Assembly: GCA_964606895.1 (NCBI GenBank)
Contig: CAZSHX010000074.1
Coordinates: forward strand, 1-24,722
DNA: 24,722 bases
Direction of reading: 5' to 3'
Origin: CAZSHX01 sp964606895
GTDB taxonomy: Bacteria > Bacteroidota > Ignavibacteria > Kapaibacteriales > UBA2268
Shown: piece by piece, positions 1-6,940 of the stretch
Layout: every line of letters starts with the position of its first letter
Position numbering within the stretch: position 1 is the first letter of the stretch
Program-made: the position numbers and the translations under genes
Notes under the pieces: generated by a model
The model's input: the letters and a program-made list of their open reading frames with translations, nothing else
What the model was told of the DNA's origin: nothing
The model's database searches: none

Positions 1-50
1 TGCCGGACCTTTTTTTTTCGAGTGGTTTAAAATATTTTATCATAGGTGAA
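1..50. repeat. Left copy of a perfect 50-bp terminal inverted repeat
   Basis: Bases 1-50 are the exact reverse complement of 24668-24717. The arm begins TGCCGGACC followed by nine T, then CGAGTGG and an AT-rich stretch ending in AGGTGAA. The GC-rich segment plus T-run looks like the 3' half of an intrinsic terminator. The inner end supplies a plausible ribosome-binding site (AGGTGAA) for the DUF2203 gene starting at 54. Beyond base 50 the similarity fades within about 8 bases, so this is a bounded repeat and not a fold-back copy of the other end. Confidence 0.95.
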
Positions 51-53
51 GAT

Positions 54-422
54 ATGAATTATTATACTCCAAAAGAAGCAAGAAAAACTCTGCCTTTAGT
101 CAGAAAAATCGTTGATGACATAATGATGGTTGGACGCGATTTGCGATCCATTTCTGCTGAATATACTGGCAATATTGAAGAAAATTCAGACTATATTTCA
201 ATTCGTGACCAAATGAAAGAATATCTCAAAGAACTTGAGGATTTGAACTGTTATTACAAGGACTGGCAGTTCACTATAGGATTGGTTGATTTCCCTGCAC
301 TTGTGAACGGTGTTGAAGTTTCCTTATGCTGGAAAAGTGACGAAGACGAAATTATTTACTATCATAATATTGATGAAGGTTTTTATGCCAGACGACCAAT
401 CCCGCAGGAATGGTTCGAATAG
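54..422 (+). CDS. DUF2203 family protein
   Basis: This 122-residue soluble protein matches my recollection of DUF2203. It has an N-terminal YYTPKEARKTLPLVR segment, a charged helical middle (about residues 20-65), and the family's C-terminal core reading GLVDFPALVNGVEVSLCW, then a YYHNIDEGFYARRPI segment. No signal peptide or membrane segment is visible. Family function is unknown to me. The ATG lies a few bases after AGGTGAA, which belongs to the terminal repeat, so its upstream control region is shared with that repeat. It stands alone: 184 bases of non-coding sequence separate it from arsR, and nothing ties it to arsenic. The family call is fairly secure; no function is proposed. Confidence 0.8.
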   Translation: MNYYTPKEARKTLPLVRKIVDDIMMVGRDLRSISAEYTGNIEENSDYISIRDQMKEYLKELEDLNCYYKDWQFTIGLVDFPALVNGVEVSLCWKSDEDEIIYYHNIDEGFYARRPIPQEWFE

Positions 423-571
423 AATATTTCATAAGCGAAAAGTTATTTTTGGGTTTTGAACTACCATTAAATTATAAGGTTTCATGATTCCCGAAAAAAA
501 TTAAAAAAACTGTTAAAAAAAATGCATTTACGCATTCCATTTAAAATATATTTCGAGTAATTGAATTATTC

Positions 572-587
572 ATCGTATATTTGCGAT
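572..587. promoter_or_regulatory. Candidate ArsR operator overlapping a TAnnTTTG promoter element
   Basis: An imperfect palindrome with ATCG (572-575) and CGAT (584-587) half-sites encloses TATATTTG at 576-583. That box fits the Bacteroidota-type -7 consensus TAnnTTTG. Only a weak TTTC lies near the expected -33 position. A repressor bound here would cover the promoter, which is how ArsR proteins usually repress. The site is 19 bases before the arsR ATG. The motif is seen; operator function is inferred. Confidence 0.5.
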
Positions 588-606
588 TTACGTTAATTGG
601 AAAAAC

Positions 607-933
607 ATGGAACAAACTGAACAAAATAAATACAGCGATGACGGAATTAAGCTGGCTCGGTTTGCCAAAGCACTCGGTCATCCCGCAAGAATAGAAATTA
701 TGAAATTTCTTGCTTCGCAAAAAGCTTGTTTCTGCGGAAATATTGTTGATTTTCTGCCGCTTTCGCAATCAACCGTTTCTCAGCACTTACGGGAACTGAA
801 AGATGCGGGGTTAATTTACAGCAGAACAGAGCAACCGAAAGTTTATTATTGCATAAACAATGAGAATTGGAACATTGCCAAAACGTTTTTTGATGAATTT
901 TTTAAAACGAATGTTGAACCAACTTGTAAATAA
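607..933 (+). CDS. arsR: ArsR-family metalloregulatory repressor
   Basis: This is a 108-residue winged-helix repressor. The ArsR/SmtB fold is visible as ALGHPARIEIMKFLA (about 22-36), the recognition helix region LSQSTVSQHLRELKDAGLI (52-70) and a wing containing RTEQPKVYYCI (73-83). A Cys-Phe-Cys pair at residues 41 and 43 matches the position of the arsenite-sensing cysteines of ArsR. Cys82 and Cys107 could contribute a third ligand. It is expected to bind the palindrome just upstream and to release DNA when As(III) or a related metalloid binds. It is the first gene of an arsenic cluster, and acr3 starts two bases after its stop codon. Sensor specificity (arsenite, antimonite or organoarsenical) cannot be read from sequence. 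Confidence 0.9.
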   Translation: MEQTEQNKYSDDGIKLARFAKALGHPARIEIMKFLASQKACFCGNIVDFLPLSQSTVSQHLRELKDAGLIYSRTEQPKVYYCINNENWNIAKTFFDEFFKTNVEPTCK

Positions 934-934
934 A

Positions 935-1990
935 ATGGAAAAAATTTCAAAAAAACTCGGCTTTCTTGACAGATATCTTACTTTATGGATTTTCCTTGCA
1001 ATGCTTGCCGGTGTCCTCTCCGGCTATTTATTTCCGGGGATTACCGGCTTCTGGAATCAGTTCCAATCAGGTTCGGCCAACATTCCTATCGCCATAGGAT
1101 TAATCCTAATGATGTATCCTCCGTTGGCAAAAGTGAAATATGAAGAACTTGGTGATGTGTTCAAGAATTTTAAAATTCTCGGATTGTCACTTGTACAGAA
1201 TTGGATTGTCGGACCTGTTCTGATGTTTTTCCTTGCTATACTTTTTCTTCAGGACTATCCTCACTATATGGCGGGATTGATTATGATCGGGCTTGCACGT
1301 TGCATTGCAATGGTTATAGTTTGGAACGAACTTGCCAAAGGAGATACTGAATACGCCGCCGGTTTGGTTGCATTCAATTCAATATTTCAGGTTTTGTTCT
1401 TCTCAGTTTATGCATATTTCTTTATAACCGTGCTTCCGGGCTGGTTCGGTTTGCAGGGATTCGAGGTAGCTATAACAATCGGTCAAATAGCCCAAAGCGT
1501 TTTTATTTATCTCGGCATTCCTTTCATTGCCGGAATGATTACCAGATTTACGTTGATTAAGCTTAAAAACAAGGAATGGTACCACAGTAAATTCATACCG
1601 AAAATCAGCCCGATAACGCTCATTGCATTGCTCTTTACAATCTTTGTGATGTTTTCGCTGAAAGGTGAATACATCGTCAAGATTCCTCTTGATGTAATCA
1701 GAATTGCAATCCCTTTGCTGATTTACTTTATTGTAATGTTTTTGGTATCATTCTACATGGGTAAAAAAGTTGGAGCCGACTATTCCAAAACGGCTACCCT
1801 TTCATTTACCCCCGCAAGCAACAATTTCGAGCTTGCCATTGCTGTAGCCGTTGCAGTATTTGGAATCAACTCAGGTGAAGCTTTTGCGGCTGTCATTGGT
1901 CCTTTGGTCGAGGTTCCTGCGTTGATTGCTTTGGTGAATGTAGCCTTGTGGTTTAAGAAGAAGTTTTTCAGTGAAGTTAAAACTGTGTAG
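935..1990 (+). CDS. acr3: ACR3-family arsenite efflux permease
   Basis: This inner-membrane protein of 351 residues expels arsenite, driven by the proton gradient in known members. About ten hydrophobic segments are visible. Key family residues are present: Cys123 in the GLARCIAMVIVWN motif, which corresponds to the essential cysteine, and Glu326 in LVEVPALIALV. I chose the ATG at 935, just after the arsR stop. An in-frame upstream start at 860 would add 25 residues read from arsR coding sequence that do not belong to the family. The gap of one base implies co-transcription with arsR. With no arsC nearby, this pump would handle arsenite made elsewhere or entering directly. Confidence 0.93.
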   Translation: MEKISKKLGFLDRYLTLWIFLAMLAGVLSGYLFPGITGFWNQFQSGSANIPIAIGLILMMYPPLAKVKYEELGDVFKNFKILGLSLVQNWIVGPVLMFFLAILFLQDYPHYMAGLIMIGLARCIAMVIVWNELAKGDTEYAAGLVAFNSIFQVLFFSVYAYFFITVLPGWFGLQGFEVAITIGQIAQSVFIYLGIPFIAGMITRFTLIKLKNKEWYHSKFIPKISPITLIALLFTIFVMFSLKGEYIVKIPLDVIRIAIPLLIYFIVMFLVSFYMGKKVGADYSKTATLSFTPASNNFELAIAVAVAVFGINSGEAFAAVIGPLVEVPALIALVNVALWFKKKFFSEVKTV

Positions 1991-2043
1991 GAATAGGTCA
2001 AAATAATATCTATAGAATAATCATTAAGTAAAATATCATAAAT

Positions 2044-3081
2044 ATGTTAAAAGCAGATTCGATTTTTTTAAAAAATAAGATACTTATCCCTATCCTGTTA
2101 ATCCCTGTATGGGTTGTTATTTATATCTATCTTGAACCGATGGCAAACGGCATTGTTTATGATATTATTGGGATGAATAGAACAGCCCGTTTAACCGAAG
2201 CTATTAGATTCTTTATTTTTGAAGTGCCCAAAGTATTGATGCTTTTAACCCTGATTGTGTTTGTGGTTGGAATTATCAGGAGTTACTTTTCTCCTGAAAA
2301 AACAAGAAAGGCTCTGGAAGGAAAACCTCTGTTTGTTGGAAACGTTATGGCGAGTTCATTAGGTATTGTTACTCCATTTTGTTCTTGTTCGGCAATTCCG
2401 TTGTTTCTTGGATTTGTCGAGGCTGGTATTCCGCTTGGTGTTACTTTTTCATTTCTAATTGCCGCTCCGATGATTAACGAAGTTGCTTTAGTCCTTTTGT
2501 TTGGGTTGTTTGGGTGGAAAACGGCTTTGATTTATATGTCAACAGGACTGTTTATTGCGATGTTTTCAGGTTGGGTGATTGGGAGATTGAAACTTGAAAA
2601 GTATGTCGAGGAATGGGTATTTCAAATCAAAGCAGGCAATGTCAACTCTCCCGAAGAAAAAGTGAGTTTCAATAACAGGATTGATTCCGGATTTGATGCC
2701 GTCAGGGAAATATTAGCAAAAGTATGGGTGTACATCGTATTGGGAATTGCTGTGGGTGCAGGAGCACATGGTTATGTACCCGAGGATTTCATGGCAAGCA
2801 TTATGGGGAAGGATGTTTGGTATTCTGTTCCATTGGCTGTTTTGATTGGCATTCCGCTTTACAGCAATGCCGCAGGAATTATCCCGGTTGTTCAGGTATT
2901 GCTTGAAAAAGGTGCATCGCTCGGTACTTCTCTTGCTTTTATGATGTCCGTGATTGGACTTTCATTACCCGAAGTTATTATTCTCAAAAAAGTTTTGAAG
3001 TTGCCCTTGATTTTTGTTTTTGTGGGAGTTGTTGGAGCAGGCATTATGATAGTTGGATTTTTATTTAATCTTATATTTTGA
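2044..3081 (+). CDS. arsP: ArsP-type permease (DUF318/ArsP_1 family)
   Basis: This is a 345-residue polytopic membrane protein of the ArsP_1/DUF318 family. The hallmark TPFCSCSAIPLF (about 110-121, with Cys113 and Cys115) and AAPMINEVALVLL (about 140-151) are followed by a second half with GIPLYSNAAGIIPV and a SLPEVIILKKVLK helix. Characterised ArsP proteins export trivalent organoarsenicals such as methylarsenite; other family members move different metals, so the substrate is inferred from the arsenic context. It follows acr3 by 53 bases and precedes a small thioredoxin that starts 14 bases after its stop. The same pairing of this permease with a small CxxC protein is familiar from many genomes. 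Confidence 0.85.
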   Translation: MLKADSIFLKNKILIPILLIPVWVVIYIYLEPMANGIVYDIIGMNRTARLTEAIRFFIFEVPKVLMLLTLIVFVVGIIRSYFSPEKTRKALEGKPLFVGNVMASSLGIVTPFCSCSAIPLFLGFVEAGIPLGVTFSFLIAAPMINEVALVLLFGLFGWKTALIYMSTGLFIAMFSGWVIGRLKLEKYVEEWVFQIKAGNVNSPEEKVSFNNRIDSGFDAVREILAKVWVYIVLGIAVGAGAHGYVPEDFMASIMGKDVWYSVPLAVLIGIPLYSNAAGIIPVVQVLLEKGASLGTSLAFMMSVIGLSLPEVIILKKVLKLPLIFVFVGVVGAGIMIVGFLFNLIF

Positions 3082-3095
3082 ATCAGGAGATTATT

Positions 3096-3332
3096 ATGCA
3101 TATTAAAGTTTTAGGTCCCGGGTGCATGAATTGTGCTACGCTTGCCAAAAGGATTGAAGAGGCAGTTAAAGAATTGAATCAGGATGCAGTTATCACTAAA
3201 ATAACCGATTATGTGTCTATTGCTAATTATGGAGTTATGAAAACTCCTGCATTGATTGTTGATGAAAAATTGTTATTCTACGGCAAGGTGCCGACAGTAA
3301 AAGAATTGAAAGAATACTTAGAAAGGGTATAA
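3096..3332 (+). CDS. Small thioredoxin-fold protein, MTH895/TM0996 type
   Basis: This 78-residue cytosolic protein has a glutaredoxin-like start MHIKVLGPGC and a redox pair Cys10-x2-Cys13. The cis-proline region is seen in GVMKTPALIVDEKLL, with a C-terminal helix ending KELKEYLERV. The family is often called redox-active disulfide protein 2. The ATG at 3096 is preceded by CAGGAGA, which outranks an upstream TTG at 3078 that overlaps the permease stop. Its place directly after the ArsP-type permease suggests it serves thiol chemistry linked to arsenical handling. It resembles the ArsE position in described arsEFG clusters, but that equivalence is inference. Confidence 0.85.
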   Translation: MHIKVLGPGCMNCATLAKRIEEAVKELNQDAVITKITDYVSIANYGVMKTPALIVDEKLLFYGKVPTVKELKEYLERV

Positions 3333-3333
3333 T

Positions 3334-3762
3334 ATGACGAACAGATTCTTATTTTTATCTTTAATAATGGCGGCAATGCTCGTTAGTAGCTTTTCTATGT
3401 TTGCAATGGAAAAAAGTAAAACCGACACAGTGACGGTTGAAATCATGTATTTCCATGCAACTATGCGTTGCCAGGGTTGTATGACAATTGAAGGTCATAT
3501 CAATAAGTCTGTGAACGCAATTTACGGTAATGAATTGAAAAAAGGAAATGTATTACTTAAATCCATTGATTTTCAGGTACCTGAAAATGAACATTTTCTT
3601 GAAGACTATAAATTTGATTCCCAAACATTGATAATCAGCAAAAAAGTTAATGGCAAGGAAATCAAATGGAAAAATCTCGAAAAAATATGGGATTACAGTT
3701 CAGATTATAAAAAATTCAAAAAGTATCTTGTTGGTGAAGTAAATAAATTTATAAAGAATTAG
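3334..3762 (+). CDS. arsF: ArsF-like exported CxxC protein
   Basis: This 142-residue protein has an N-terminal signal peptide (hydrophobic core about 5-20, likely cut after SMFA near residue 24). A redox pair follows at Cys46-x2-Cys49 in the motif YFHATMRCQGCMTIE. The YFH-x3-RC-x2-C-x3-E arrangement is characteristic of the family annotated as nitrophenyl compound nitroreductase subunit ArsF. The rest is an alpha/beta domain with several lysine-rich stretches. It is expected to act outside the cytoplasm, perhaps as a thiol partner or reductase component for aromatic or other arsenicals. It begins one base after the preceding thioredoxin stop, so translation is probably coupled. Enzymatic role is taken from the family name and is not shown by residues here. 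Confidence 0.75.
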   Translation: MTNRFLFLSLIMAAMLVSSFSMFAMEKSKTDTVTVEIMYFHATMRCQGCMTIEGHINKSVNAIYGNELKKGNVLLKSIDFQVPENEHFLEDYKFDSQTLIISKKVNGKEIKWKNLEKIWDYSSDYKKFKKYLVGEVNKFIKN

Positions 3763-3771
3763 GAACTAATT

Positions 3772-4011
3772 ATGAATATTAAAATTCTGGGTACAGGTTG
3801 TACCAAATGTGTTAATCTCGAAACTAAAGTTCGTGAACTTGTTGCTCAAAATGGAATTGAAGCTGAAGTTCAAAAGATTTCAGAACTTCAGGATATTATG
3901 AAATATGGCATTATGTCAACTCCGGGATTGGTTATTAATGAAAAGGTAGTAAGTTTTGGTTCAGTTCCAAAGGACACTCAGATTCTTCAGTGGATTCAGG
4001 AGGCAAAATAG
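3772..4011 (+). CDS. Second small thioredoxin-fold protein, MTH895/TM0996 type
   Basis: This 79-residue protein is a paralogue of the 3096 gene. It starts MNIKILGTGCTKC (Cys10-x2-Cys13) and has the same YGIMSTPGLVINEKVVSFG cis-proline region and C-terminal helix. There is no signal peptide, so it is cytosolic. Two copies in one cluster, differing in their active-site dipeptides (Met-Asn and Thr-Lys), suggest separate redox partners: one perhaps for the ArsP-type permease or ArsF, the other for the downstream CcdA-type transporter. It lies 9 bases after arsF and 1 base before the exported thioredoxin. Confidence 0.85.
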   Translation: MNIKILGTGCTKCVNLETKVRELVAQNGIEAEVQKISELQDIMKYGIMSTPGLVINEKVVSFGSVPKDTQILQWIQEAK

Positions 4012-4012
4012 T

Positions 4013-4378
4013 ATGAAAAAACTGATATTCTTCTCCGTTATTATTCTTGTCATTGGTGCTTCAATTTTACCAATCAATGCCCAAAACAAGAAACCAAAAA
4101 TAACTTTTATTGAACTTGGTTCAACAAATTGCATTCCTTGCAAAAAAATGCAGCCGATTATGAAATCTTTGGAAAAAAAGTATGGCGAGCAACTCAAAGT
4201 TGTTTTTCATGATGTTAACAAGGATAAAGATAAAGTAAAGCAATTTAATATCAAACTGATTCCGACACAAATTTTTCAAGATGAGAACGGCAAGGAACTT
4301 CTTCGCCATGAAGGATTTTATCCTGAAAAGGAGATTGATAAATTTCTGCAGGGAAGGGGACTTTCCTTTAAGAAATGA
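4013..4378 (+). CDS. Exported thioredoxin-fold protein
   Basis: This 121-residue thioredoxin has a signal peptide (MKK, then a hydrophobic run to about residue 20, likely cut near INA/Q at 23-24). The redox pair is Cys40-x2-Cys43 in GSTNCIPCKKM, and the cis-proline is in KLIPTQIF. The start at 4013 has a strong CAGGAGG ribosome-binding site; a longer in-frame version starting inside the previous gene lacks the signal peptide. It would work outside the cytoplasm, where it needs electrons from a CcdA/DsbD-type transporter. Such a gene is found downstream at 5086, beyond an inserted element. Its stop codon lies inside the left repeat of that element. Confidence 0.85.
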   Translation: MKKLIFFSVIILVIGASILPINAQNKKPKITFIELGSTNCIPCKKMQPIMKSLEKKYGEQLKVVFHDVNKDKDKVKQFNIKLIPTQIFQDENGKELLRHEGFYPEKEIDKFLQGRGLSFKK

Positions 4379-4417
4379 ATATCGAATATCGAACAAGGAA
4401 TATCGAATTTCGAAGGA
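4374..4417. repeat. Left inverted repeat of the IVS-like element
   Basis: This arm reads GAATATCGAATATCGAACAA and on to TTCGAAGGA. It pairs with 4991-5034 with three mismatches. It overlaps the last codons and stop of the exported thioredoxin gene (TGA at 4376-4378). A short perfect palindrome, TTCACA-AG-TGTGAA, lies just inside at 4421-4434. Confidence 0.85.
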
Positions 4418-4528
4418 AATTTCACAAGTGTGAATTAAGATAAATATTGGAATATTGAATGAATAAATAGATTTTATTTTAGAATTAAATTCGTATCTAT
4501 AATTTTGAATTATTTATGGGATAGGGGA

Positions 4529-4903
4529 ATGAAAAGAGTATTTGATTTGGAGGAAAGACTGATTAGCTTTAGTATTAATATTATGGATATTGCCGAACAA
4601 TTACCAAATACAAAATCAGGATTATATATTTCAAATCAAATTATTAGATCCGGTACAGCTCCGGCATTGAATTATGCAGAAGCACAAGGTGCTGAATCAA
4701 GAAATGATTTTATTCATAAAATGAAAATTTGTTTGAAGGAATTAAGGGAAACTTTTGTGGCATTAAAAATTATCAATCAAAAACCTTTGCTTCAGAAATA
4801 TGATCAGGTTAATCAATTAACTAATGAATGTAACGAACTGATTTCAATCTTTGTAAAAAGCATTGATACTGCAAACAAAAATAAAAATGCAAATAAATCT
4901 TAA
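4529..4903 (+). CDS. Four helix bundle protein (S23/IVP-like)
   Basis: This 124-residue all-helical protein belongs to the family of 23S rRNA intervening-sequence proteins, also found as stand-alone genes. The conserved core ISNQIIRSGTAPALNYAEAQGAESRNDFIHKMKICLKELRET is clear from about residue 35 to 75. The start at 4529 follows ATAGGGGA and begins MKRVFDLEERLI, the usual family start; an upstream TTG at 4505 is less likely. It resembles the accessory protein Avd of diversity-generating retroelements, but no reverse transcriptase or template repeat is present. Its function outside rRNA is unknown. Enclosing inverted repeats suggest it is the cargo, or the binding protein, of a small mobile unit. 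Confidence 0.88.
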   Translation: MKRVFDLEERLISFSINIMDIAEQLPNTKSGLYISNQIIRSGTAPALNYAEAQGAESRNDFIHKMKICLKELRETFVALKIINQKPLLQKYDQVNQLTNECNELISIFVKSIDTANKNKNANKS

Positions 4904-4990
4904 AATAATTAGTTTTACTAAATTAAATCTGTATTCATCATCCTTTGTTAAATATACAGTATGTCTTGTTCATTATTCATCATTTAATTA

Positions 4991-5034
4991 TCCTTCGAAA
5001 TTCGAAATTCCTTGTTCGATATTCGTTATTCAAT
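4991..5034. repeat. Right inverted repeat of the IVS-like element
   Basis: This is the reverse complement of 4374-4417 at 41 of 44 positions. On this strand it reads TCCTTCGAAATTCGAAATTC followed by CTTGTTCGATATTCG. It ends about 50 bases before the ccdA start. Confidence 0.85.
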
Positions 5035-5085
5035 ACCCCAGTCCCCCTTCCCTTATCTCATTCACCAACTTAATAAGGAAAACCC

Positions 5086-5787
5086 ATGATTGAAAGCGTC
5101 TTTAATTTTTTAAGCGAACTCCTATATAGCAACTTTTGGTTAGCAACTTTTTCAGCATTTGTTTGGGGTTTGCTAAGTATTATCCTAAGTCCATGCCATC
5201 TCTCAAGCATCCCCCTGATTGTCGGGTTCCTGAGTTCTCAAGGAGAAATCAGCCTGAAGAGAACAATTAATTTGTCATTTGTCTTTGCACTTGGAATTTT
5301 AGTGACCATAGCCATCATCGGCGGGATAACGCTTGCGATGGGTAGGTTAATGGGCGATGTCGGTGTTATTGGCAATTATCTTGTTGCCGTAGTATTCTTT
5401 GTGGTTGGTTTATACATGCTTGATGTTATACATTTGCCCTGGGACGGTGCCAAAATTAGCGGTACGCGGTTCAAGGGGTTGATGGCGGCATTTGTTTTGG
5501 GACTCATATTTGGTGTCGGTCTTGGTCCATGTACATTCGCATTTATGGCTCCAATTCTCGGAGTTGTATTTGAGGTTTCTTCAAGTAATTTGGTATTGGC
5601 TCTAAGTTTGCTGGTTGCTTTTGCATTAGGGCATTCTTTTGTAATTGTACTTGCAGGTACATTAACCAAAAAAGTACAGCAATATTTGAATTGGACAGAG
5701 AATTCCAAAACCACAAAGTACATTAAATGGATTTGCGGTATCCTTGTTATTTTGGGTGGTGTCTATTTGATTTACAACACGTTTTAA
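5086..5787 (+). CDS. ccdA: CcdA-type thiol-disulfide transporter
   Basis: This is a 233-residue membrane protein with about six hydrophobic segments. It has the two redox cysteines typical of CcdA/DsbD transmembrane domains, Cys37 in LSPCHLSSIPLIVGF and Cys149 in GLGPCTFAFMAPILG. These proteins pass electrons from cytosolic thioredoxin to thioredoxins outside. Likely partners are the small cytosolic CxxC proteins (3096, 3772) and the exported thioredoxin and ArsF (4013, 3334). An AAGGAA ribosome-binding site precedes the ATG. ArsG-family permeases, the usual third member of arsEFG clusters, have a related fold, but as I recall their motifs differ (SPCPLATN-like), so I call this CcdA. It could also serve cytochrome c maturation, given the many hemes encoded downstream. 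Confidence 0.83.
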   Translation: MIESVFNFLSELLYSNFWLATFSAFVWGLLSIILSPCHLSSIPLIVGFLSSQGEISLKRTINLSFVFALGILVTIAIIGGITLAMGRLMGDVGVIGNYLVAVVFFVVGLYMLDVIHLPWDGAKISGTRFKGLMAAFVLGLIFGVGLGPCTFAFMAPILGVVFEVSSSNLVLALSLLVAFALGHSFVIVLAGTLTKKVQQYLNWTENSKTTKYIKWICGILVILGGVYLIYNTF

Positions 5788-5855
5788 AGTGGTTAATTTA
5801 TGCGTATCTTTTTGAAATGCAGTTCACTTATTGGTTTTTAAAAAGTATAGAAAAA

Positions 5856-6620
5856 ATGAAAATAGTATATAACGAAAAATTCAGCAATTCTGATTATGTC
5901 TATGATGGTGCTTCTGCTCCGGGCAGAATGGAAGCAATAATTGATTCTATTCAGAATGACACGAAGTATCAATTAATCAGAAATGAGAAAGCTGAATATT
6001 CAGATATTATCAGAGTTCATGATGAACAGTATATTTCCAGCCTTCAGGCAAATCAATCGTTGTACGACATGGCAATGCTTTCCGCAGGTGGGGCGATTAA
6101 AGCTTCGCAGATAGCAATGGATTCTGCAGAGCCTGCATTTGCCTGCATCCGTCCGCCCGGTCACCATGCCTATCGGGCATCGGGATGGGGATATTGCTGT
6201 TTTTGCAATATGGCTATAGCCTTGAAAAAATTACGTCATGAAGGAAGAATTAACTCAGCTTTTATTCTTGACTTTGACGCTCACACAGGTGATGGAACAA
6301 TTGATTGTCTGTCGGATTGGAAAGAAGTAAAAATATTGAATCCTATGGCTGAGGATAGGGATAAATATGTAGCGTTGGTTGAAGATTATATAAAAAATCT
6401 GGAATATGTTGATATTATTGCAGTAAATGCAGGATTCGACGTTTACGAAAAAGACCTTGGGAGAAAGCTTGCTACTTTTGATTTTTATCGGTTGGGATAT
6501 GACATGAAATTACTTGCAAAAAGAATGGGACATAACCGTCGTTTTGCAATTCTCGAGGGTGGATACTATCTCCCCGATTTAGGGAAAAATGTTCTATCAT
6601 TTTTGCATGGGTTTGAATAA
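5856..6620 (+). CDS. HDAC-superfamily deacetylase (acetoin-utilisation/APAH-like)
   Basis: This 254-residue enzyme has the zinc deacetylase signature in order: RPPGHH at 99-104 (catalytic His103/His104), DFDAHTGDGT at 139-148 (zinc ligands Asp141 and His143), NAGFDVYEKD at 191-200 (third ligand Asp195) and EGGYY at 234-238 (Tyr237). It is shorter than usual (family about 300-370), with a reduced segment between the second and third motifs. The usual double His after D-x-D-x is His-Thr here. It is expected to deacetylate lysines or small acetylated amines. The start at 5856 begins MKIVYNEKFS, the normal family N-terminus; an upstream in-frame extension is not family-like. The GNAT gene overlaps its stop by one base. 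Confidence 0.86.
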   Translation: MKIVYNEKFSNSDYVYDGASAPGRMEAIIDSIQNDTKYQLIRNEKAEYSDIIRVHDEQYISSLQANQSLYDMAMLSAGGAIKASQIAMDSAEPAFACIRPPGHHAYRASGWGYCCFCNMAIALKKLRHEGRINSAFILDFDAHTGDGTIDCLSDWKEVKILNPMAEDRDKYVALVEDYIKNLEYVDIIAVNAGFDVYEKDLGRKLATFDFYRLGYDMKLLAKRMGHNRRFAILEGGYYLPDLGKNVLSFLHGFE

Positions 6621-6940
6621 TGAATGGATTAATTATTAATTTCTTTTCCAGGGAACAACAAAAATCAGAATATGATTGGGCTAATATTTTATTTGATGAC
6701 AACAGCGTGGGCAAAGCACGGTGTTTAATCAACGGAAATGAATTTACGGTTTACTCGATAAATATTTATCCTGAATATCAGGGGAAGGGTTATGGCACTG
6801 CATTTGTCGAAGAAGCAAAACTCCATTACCCGATAATAATTGCGGACAGAGTTCGGCAAAAGGCAATAAAATTCTGGGAAAGTTTAGGATTTGTTCAAGA
6901 TGGCGAAACCGTTAACTGGGTTTATAGGAGAAAACACTAA
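6620..6940 (+). CDS. Small GNAT-family acetyltransferase
   Basis: This 106-residue protein is a minimal GNAT domain. The acetyl-CoA pyrophosphate loop is PEYQGKGYG at 51-59, and a C-terminal segment, KAIKFWESLGFVQDGETVNWVYRR, matches GNAT motif B. Its ATG shares one base with the deacetylase stop (TAATG), so the two are translationally coupled. Substrate is not readable. The pairing with a deacetylase suggests either opposing action on one target or serial action on a small amine. It is short for the family, lacking an obvious N-terminal motif C strand pair. Confidence 0.82.
   Translation: MNGLIINFFSREQQKSEYDWANILFDDNSVGKARCLINGNEFTVYSINIYPEYQGKGYGTAFVEEAKLHYPIIIADRVRQKAIKFWESLGFVQDGETVNWVYRRKH

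Larger units (their letters stand above)
4374..5034. mobile_element. IVS-like element: four helix bundle ORF with terminal inverted repeats
   Basis: A 661-bp unit is bounded by 44-bp inverted repeats (4374-4417 and 4991-5034) that match at 41 of 44 positions. Inside is a single ORF of the S23/IVP 'four helix bundle' family. It carries no transposase, so if it moves it depends on other machinery. It separates the exported thioredoxin from ccdA, while the neighbouring genes of the cluster are only 1-14 bases apart, so it looks inserted into the cluster. The repeat arms, built from ATCGAA/TTCGAA units around GAACAAGGAAT, are of a type I recall near such ORFs in Bacteroidota-like genomes. Confidence 0.65.

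Noticed and set aside
4505..4903. Diversity-generating retroelement, because the four helix bundle protein resembles Avd
   Set aside because: No reverse transcriptase, template repeat or variable repeat is present in the window.
4863..5093. Open frame running through the right inverted repeat of the IVS-like element
   Set aside because: It overlaps the end of the four helix bundle gene and is composed of repeat sequence; no start signal.
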